DNA from: Actinobacillus sp.
GTDB taxonomy: Bacteria; Pseudomonadota; Gammaproteobacteria; Enterobacterales; Pasteurellaceae
NCBI GenBank assembly: GCA_020026055.1
Contig: JAHHRA010000032.1
Location: 1 to 8,859 of the forward strand
DNA length: 8,859 nucleotides
Direction: 5' to 3'
Shown here: in pieces, positions 5,184 through 8,859 of the stretch
Position numbering within the stretch: position 1 is the first letter of the stretch
Layout of the letters: every line of letters starts with the position of its first letter
The notes under the pieces: generated by a model
What the model saw: only the letters and a program-made list of their open reading frames with translations
What the model was told of the DNA's origin: nothing
The model's database searches: none
Translations under genes and position numbers: made by a program

Positions 5184-6950
5184 TTAATCTTTTTTCTCAA
5201 CTTGAATGTTTAATTCTTCTAACGCCAATGGATTAGCAGGGCTTGGTGCATCAGTCATTAAGCAAGCCGCGGCTGTCGTTTTTGGAAAGGCGATGACATC
5301 ACGAATATTAGTAGTGTCAGTAAGCAGCATCGTTAAGCGATCTAAGCCAAATGCTAAGCCCGCGTGCGGTGGTGTGCCGTATTTCAAAGCGTCAAGCAAG
5401 AAACCAAATTTTTCACGTTGTTCTTGTTCATTAATACCTAGAATATTAAACACCACTTGTTGCATTGGTGCTTCGTAAATTCGGACAGAACCACCGCCCA
5501 CTTCATAGCCATTAATCACCATGTCATAAGCATTCGCAACTGTATTAAGCGGATCTTGACGCAATTCTTCTGGGGTTTTATCTTTCGGTGAGGTGAATGG
5601 ATGATGCATTGCACTTAAATGCCCTTCGTCATCAAGCTCAAACATTGGGAAATCGATAACCCACAATGGTTTCCAAGCATTCAAATCAGTTAAGCCAAGA
5701 TCGATTCCCAGCTTCAAACGTAATGCACCAAGTGCATCTGTCGCCACTTTATTGCTATCAGCACCAAAGAAAAGAATATCGCCAGTTTCTGCACTAACAC
5801 GCTCATACAAGTTCTTTAAAATTTCCTCGTTTAAAAATTTCGCAACGGGACTTTGCACGCCTGCCATACCCGCATTGACATCATTAACTTTTATCCATGC
5901 CAGCCCTTTCGCCCCATAAATACTGACAAATTGTGTGTATTCATCAATTTGTTTACGCGTAATGCTATTACCATTTGGCACACGAATAACAGCCACACGT
6001 CCATTCGGATCGTTCGCTGGTGTGCTAAATACTTTGAAATCTACGTCTTTGACAAGATCCGCCACATCAACTAATTCTAATGGATTACGCAAATCAGGTT
6101 TATCAGAACCAAAACGACGCATCGCTTCAGCAAAAGTCATCCGTGGGAAAGCACCAAGATCGACATTTAAAATCGCCAACCACAAGCCTCGCACCATTTC
6201 TTCCATAATAGCTCGCACTTCAGAGGCGGTTAAAAAACTAGTTTCAACATCAATTTGAGTAAATTCAGGCTGCCGATCAGCACGCAAATCTTCATCACGG
6301 AAACATTTCACAATTTGATAATAACGATCAAAACCCGACATCATTAATAACTGTTTGAATAATTGTGGTGATTGCGGAAGTGCGTAAAATTTACCTTTGT
6401 GAACACGACTTGGGACTAAGTAATCACGCGCACCTTCTGGCGTTGCTTTAGTAAGCATCGGCGTTTCCACATCTAAAAAACCATGCTCATCCATAAATCG
6501 ACGCACAAAGCTGGTGATTTTGGCACGCACTTTGAAACGTTGAGCAATTTCAGGACGACGCAAATCTAAATAACGATATTTAAGTCTTTGTTCTTCCGTA
6601 TTATTTTGATTGAAATCCAACGGTAACACATCAGATTCGTTATAAATATGTAATACCTTCGCTAGTACTTCAATTTCACCTGTTTTCATATTTGGATTAA
6701 TTTGATTATCTGGACGTGCGATAACTTCACCTTCAATACGAATACAATACTCATTTCGCAAACTGCTTGCTTTTTCGAGGGCTTCTTTAAATTTTGGATC
6801 GAAAGTCACCTGCACAATGCCTGCCCGATCACGCATATCAATAAAAATCAATCCCCCTAAATCACGACGGCGATGCACCCAACCGCTCAAAGTTACGCTC
6901 TCACCGATATTTACACGGTTCAAATCCCCGCAATAATTTGTACGCATCAT
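5184..6950 (-). CDS. aspS: AspRS, aspartyl-tRNA synthetase
   Basis: The 588-residue product charges tRNA-Asp with aspartate. It is the long bacterial class IIb form: an N-terminal OB anticodon-binding fold (about 1-105, GWVHRRRDLGG), class II motif 1 around 150-166 (RRFMDEHGFLDVETPML), the flipping and active-site segment QSPQLFKQLL, motif 2 at about 217-235 (FRDEDLRADRQPEFTQID), the bacterial GAD insertion at roughly 290-420, and motif 3 GLAFGLDRL at 531-539. Leu31 in RRRDLGG is the residue of discriminating enzymes (non-discriminating ones tend to have His), implying tRNA-Asn is charged by a separate AsnRS. Two ATGs stand in tandem (6950 and 6947); AGGAT 6 bases upstream fits the first better, but either is possible. 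It is a single-gene unit ended by the hairpin at 5151-5176. Confidence 0.97.
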   Translation of the reverse strand: MMRTNYCGDLNRVNIGESVTLSGWVHRRRDLGGLIFIDMRDRAGIVQVTFDPKFKEALEKASSLRNEYCIRIEGEVIARPDNQINPNMKTGEIEVLAKVLHIYNESDVLPLDFNQNNTEEQRLKYRYLDLRRPEIAQRFKVRAKITSFVRRFMDEHGFLDVETPMLTKATPEGARDYLVPSRVHKGKFYALPQSPQLFKQLLMMSGFDRYYQIVKCFRDEDLRADRQPEFTQIDVETSFLTASEVRAIMEEMVRGLWLAILNVDLGAFPRMTFAEAMRRFGSDKPDLRNPLELVDVADLVKDVDFKVFSTPANDPNGRVAVIRVPNGNSITRKQIDEYTQFVSIYGAKGLAWIKVNDVNAGMAGVQSPVAKFLNEEILKNLYERVSAETGDILFFGADSNKVATDALGALRLKLGIDLGLTDLNAWKPLWVIDFPMFELDDEGHLSAMHHPFTSPKDKTPEELRQDPLNTVANAYDMVINGYEVGGGSVRIYEAPMQQVVFNILGINEQEQREKFGFLLDALKYGTPPHAGLAFGLDRLTMLLTDTTNIRDVIAFPKTTAAACLMTDAPSPANPLALEELNIQVEKKD

Positions 6951-6973
6951 AACTTATCCTTTAACCTTAAAAA

Positions 6974-7017
6974 TTTGAGGAAAACTTAGAAATTATAGCT
7001 TAAAAGCTATCCTCAAA
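6974..7017 (-). promoter_or_regulatory. aspS promoter region with nested inverted repeats
   Basis: On the minus strand a perfect -10 TATAAT lies at 6997-6992; the -35 at 17 bp spacing (TTCTTT, 7020-7015) is poor. Around it are two nested inverted repeats: ATAGCT/AGCTAT (6995-7000 and 7005-7010) just upstream of and overlapping the -10, and TTTGAGG/CCTCAAA (6974-6980 and 7011-7017) enclosing it. The outer left arm would be transcribed and is followed by TTTTT, but its partner lies upstream of the start site. An operator is therefore more likely than a transcript hairpin. No regulator is known to me for this site. Confidence 0.4.
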
Positions 7018-7038
7018 GAATGGGCAACAGAAATTTAT

Positions 7039-7067
7039 TTGAGAGCTTGATAAACTTTCTCTAAAAT
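7039..7067 (+). promoter_or_regulatory. sigma-70 promoter of cmoA
   Basis: TTGAGA (7039-7044) and TAAAAT (7062-7067) are separated by exactly 17 bp and each is one base off consensus. Transcription would start near 7074, about 32 bases before the cmoA start codon. It is divergent from the aspS promoter, and the two -10 boxes are about 65 bp apart. Confidence 0.65.
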
Positions 7068-7105
7068 AAGCCAACTTCACTTTTTATTAACTCTTAACAA
7101 AAATT

Positions 7106-7834
7106 ATGAAAGATCGCATTTTTTCTGCTCCTATTAAAAATATTGGCGACTTTACTTTTGACGAACAAGTTGCCGAAGTTTTTCCTGATATGATCTCCCG
7201 CTCTGTGCCAGGCTATTCCAATATCATCACCGCAATTGGCATGCTAGCAAGTCGCTTTGTTACTCCCAATTCTAATGTTTATGATCTCGGTTGCTCTCGA
7301 GGTGCCGCAACACTATCCGTTCGTCGCAATGTAGAAAAAGTAAAAGGCGTGAAAATTTTAGGTATAGATAACTCTGCACCAATGGTTGAGCGTGCAAGAC
7401 AATATTTAAATGCTTATCACAGTGATGTAGTAGTAGAAGTATTAGAAGCGGATATTCGTAAAATTGAAATTAAAAATGCGTCAATGGTAGTACTCAATTT
7501 TACTTTGCAATTTTTACCGCCAGAAGATCGTGTCACACTTTTAACTAAAATCTATCAAGGGTTAAATAAAGGCGGTGTGTTGGTTTTATCTGAAAAATTC
7601 CGTTTTGAAGAAAACGCAATGAATGAGCTGTTAATTGATTTACATCATCAATTCAAGCGTGCAAATGGCTATAGTGAACTAGAAGTCAGCCAAAAACGCA
7701 CCGCACTGGAAAATGTCATGCGTACGGATAATATTGAAATTCACAAAAAACGTCTAAAAGAAGTAGGCTTTGCACAAGTTGAATTATGGTTCCAATGTTT
7801 TAATTTTGGCTCGATAGTAGCCATCAAGAATTAG
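7106..7834 (+). CDS. cmoA: CmoA, carboxy-SAM synthase
   Basis: The 242-residue product makes carboxy-S-adenosylmethionine from SAM and prephenate. CmoB uses it to convert 5-hydroxyuridine at wobble position 34 of certain tRNAs to 5-oxyacetyluridine (cmo5U). Rossmann motif I is VYDLGCSRGAATLS (58-71), the acidic ribose-binding residue is in ILGIDNSAPM (84-93), and the family signatures NASMVVLNFTLQFL, LSEKFRF, HHQFKRANGYSELEVSQKR and ELWFQCFNFGS are intact. The length matches E. coli (247). The start follows family members (K-D-x-x-FSxPI), but no Shine-Dalgarno is visible before it (AACAAAAATT). cmoB, adjacent in E. coli, is not in this window. It is the only plus-strand gene here. Confidence 0.96.
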   Translation: MKDRIFSAPIKNIGDFTFDEQVAEVFPDMISRSVPGYSNIITAIGMLASRFVTPNSNVYDLGCSRGAATLSVRRNVEKVKGVKILGIDNSAPMVERARQYLNAYHSDVVVEVLEADIRKIEIKNASMVVLNFTLQFLPPEDRVTLLTKIYQGLNKGGVLVLSEKFRFEENAMNELLIDLHHQFKRANGYSELEVSQKRTALENVMRTDNIEIHKKRLKEVGFAQVELWFQCFNFGSIVAIKN

Positions 7835-7995
7835 GATAGAAAACGCCAAACTTTTCTGACATTCCAATTCAAAATACGCAAAAATACGATCAATAGATTT
7901 TAAGTAGTGTGCTTGAATGATTTCATTTTGTGCAAAAATAGCACTTCCATTCTAGAAAAATAAGCACACGTTTCTTTCAAGACTTTTTCGTTCAT
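7835..7995 (-). pseudogene. decayed coding remnant, possibly the end of an IS3-type OrfA
   Basis: From an ATG at 7995 a 31-codon frame encodes MNEKVLKETCAYFS, which resembles the end of the leucine-zipper part of IS3-family OrfA proteins (typically NEILKKATAYFA). The coding-like signal then shifts frame near 7951 and continues as 55 codons (NGSAIFAQNEIIQAHYLKSI...) that run into the antisense of the cmoA 3' end. No inverted repeats or remaining transposase domain were found. The family link rests on about a dozen residues and is weak; chance is a real alternative. Confidence 0.25.
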
Positions 7996-8098
7996 TGAGG
8001 CAAAACGCAATAACTAAATGTTACATATATATTCCATATTAAAAAATAAAGAGCAATAATAAATATCGTCTTTGAATGATATCCAATTAAATTACTAA

Positions 8099-8447
8099 TT
8101 ACTCTGAAACTGGAGTTTCTAAAATTGCTTTGACATCAAGCTTATCAACAATCGTTTCTGCATATGGGTAAGATGACCGAAATTCTCTTTCATAATCAAC
8201 AATAATTCTGCCCGTAATACTTCAATTTCTTCAAATTGATAACAATAGTACTTCTTCAATTGATGATTTTTCTGTAAAAGTTATCCCACCAATGACTTTT
8301 CTAAGCACCAAGAAATACTCAACTTTTTTCGTCTACTGTAGGCGAATTAAAACAAATAAAAGCAAAATAAGACTTCTCATTATCCTATATTCGCCATAAT
8401 GCATAGCGATAACAACGATCTTCTGAAAATTTGGCACTATTTATCAT
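8099..8447 (-). pseudogene. broken gene starting like a DUF1643 protein
   Basis: An ATG at 8447 opens MINSAKFSEDRCYRYALWRI, then TAG at 8387-8385 where DUF1643 proteins have Trp (x-YRYxLWRxWD). The same frame continues DNEKSYFAFICFNSPTVDEK, matching the family's FIxLNPSTADE region. A shift at the run of six A/T (8324-8329) leads to VEYFLVLRKVIGGITFTEK up to TGA at 8233-8231. A second shift gives FEEIEVLRAELLLIMKE, and a third gives EFRSSYPYAETIVDKLDVKA ending at TAA 8101-8099. That makes one nonsense codon and at least three frameshifts. The later part does not resemble DUF1643, so it may be a fusion remnant or a second decayed gene. DUF1643 has no firmly known function. Confidence 0.55.
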
Positions 8448-8692
8448 TTTATTAATCCCATATTCGTAATATTTTTTTTAATTTTAACCAGATTTATTTC
8501 CCTCATAGCACAAGATAAAAAGGAAAAGTTTATTATCTTTGGCTTGGTGTTATTTAAATAAAGTGGTGTGATTTGGAAAAATATTTTGATTTTTGGAGCG
8601 TGATAGGAATAGACTGGGAAGTTAATGTTAGTTGGCTTTAGCTTGTATGTAGCGGAGAATTAAGTCTACTGGAAAAGGAAAATAGGATTAAA
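8448..8692. other. AT-rich spacer after the rRNA-operon tRNA
   Basis: No intact gene and no clear terminator for the rRNA-tRNA transcript is visible here. A 7-bp AT-rich inverted repeat AAGATAA/TTATCTT (8512-8518 and 8533-8539) and a perfect 12-bp palindrome TTATTTAAATAA (8550-8561) are present but unremarkable at this base composition. A 27-codon plus-strand frame at 8558-8641 (ending DWEVNVSWL) is unsupported. Confidence 0.45.
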
Positions 8693-8768
8693 TGGTGGGT
8701 CGTGAAAGATTCGAACTTTCGACCAACGGATTAAAAGTCCGCTGCTCTACCGACTGAGCTAACGACCC
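8693..8768 (-). tRNA. tRNA-Lys (anticodon UUU), second copy, at the end of an rRNA operon
   Basis: This copy is identical over all 76 bases to the tRNA at 5-80, with the same encoded CCA and anticodon TTT. It lies about 42 bp downstream of the 5S rRNA end on the same strand, so it is probably processed from the rRNA operon transcript as a distal tRNA. No separate promoter is evident in the short AT-rich gap. The identity extends five bases beyond the tRNA (1-81 equals 8689-8769). Confidence 0.97.
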
Positions 8769-8810
8769 ATTTGGGATTACGTTGAGATTTGAATATCTTT
8801 TTTATTTAAT

Positions 8811-8859
8811 TGGTGGCTGGCGGTGTCCTACTCTCGCATAGGGAGTCCCTACACTACCA
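8811..8859 (-). rRNA. rrf: 5S rRNA, 3' end only (partial)
   Basis: Minus-strand reading gives GGTAGTGTAGGGACTCCCTATGCGAGAGTAGG and then ACACCGCCAG, the conserved helix IV/loop E and closing 3' strand of bacterial 5S rRNA. The 5' two thirds lie beyond the right edge. The exact 3' end is uncertain by several bases (8811-8816). It shows that an rRNA operon enters the window from the right on the minus strand. Confidence 0.88.

Noticed and set aside
5935..6258. 107-codon plus-strand frame (with neighbouring plus-strand frames at 5206 and 5853)
   Set aside because: All are antisense shadows of aspS.
6377..6392. AAGTGCGTAAAATTT as a Haemophilus-type uptake word
   Set aside because: It lacks one G of the AAGTGCGGT core and encodes an invariant AspRS segment (GKFYALP), so the resemblance is probably chance. 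ACCGCACTG in cmoA is also one base off.
8550..8561. perfect 12-bp palindrome TTATTTAAATAA
   Set aside because: It is purely A/T in an AT-rich spacer, so a palindrome of this length is not striking and no regulator is implied.
8558..8641. 27-codon plus-strand frame ending DWEVNVSWL
   Set aside because: It has no ATG start or ribosome site; short and tryptophan-rich but not recognisable, and compatible with chance.
1..8859. CRISPR arrays, toxin-antitoxin pairs, restriction systems, phage genes or an intact mobile element
   Set aside because: I looked for regularly spaced repeats, small paired genes and transposase or integrase motifs and found none in working form; only the decayed remnants at 7835-8447 hint at accessory DNA.

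Overview
The window is a low-GC chromosomal segment of a gamma-proteobacterium, almost certainly a member of the Pasteurellaceae. The gene set aspS, nudB, yebC, ruvC, ruvA, ruvB is the classic gamma-proteobacterial neighbourhood. The proteins read like Haemophilus/Actinobacillus-type orthologues, and there is one perfect ACAAGCGGT DNA uptake word, the variant typical of the Actinobacillus pleuropneumoniae subclade. I cannot name the species. The proteins do not look like close copies of Haemophilus influenzae as I remember them, and no perfect AAGTGCGGT word is present.

Layout from left to right: a minus-strand tRNA-Lys(UUU) with its own promoter (5-128); ruvB and ruvA (344-1990) behind a promoter that carries a good LexA (SOS) box; ruvC (2054-2605); a perfect hairpin terminator; a small lipoprotein gene (2667-3065) tightly linked to yebC (3085-3825); a 251-bp leader/intergenic region; nudB (4077-4508) and a SanA-like membrane protein gene (4523-5122) as a pair; a second perfect terminator; aspS (5184-6950). 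All of these are on the minus strand. Divergent from aspS is cmoA (7106-7834, plus strand). The 860 bp between cmoA and the next tRNA contain no intact gene, only decayed minus-strand coding remnants. One begins like a DUF1643 protein and is broken by a nonsense codon and several frameshifts. Another, weaker one may be the tail of an IS3-type OrfA. The window ends with a second, identical tRNA-Lys and the 3' end of a 5S rRNA gene, i.e. the end of an rRNA operon.

Function: ruvA, ruvB and ruvC make the Holliday-junction branch-migration and resolution machine. The site layout suggests that ruvAB is DNA-damage inducible while ruvC is expressed separately. aspS, cmoA, yebC, the tRNAs and 5S rRNA serve translation (tRNA charging, wobble-uridine modification, relief of ribosome stalling). 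nudB belongs to folate synthesis. The SanA-like protein and the lipoprotein are envelope proteins inserted into an otherwise conserved gene order.

I found no new defence, toxin or mobile system in working form. The points most worth a second look are the SOS box placed between ruvC and ruvAB, the two terminators that isolate ruvC and the sanA-nudB pair from upstream transcription, the lipoprotein with a possible lysozyme-inhibitor-like fold, the gene graveyard next to the rRNA operon, and the fact that both window edges lie in repeats.
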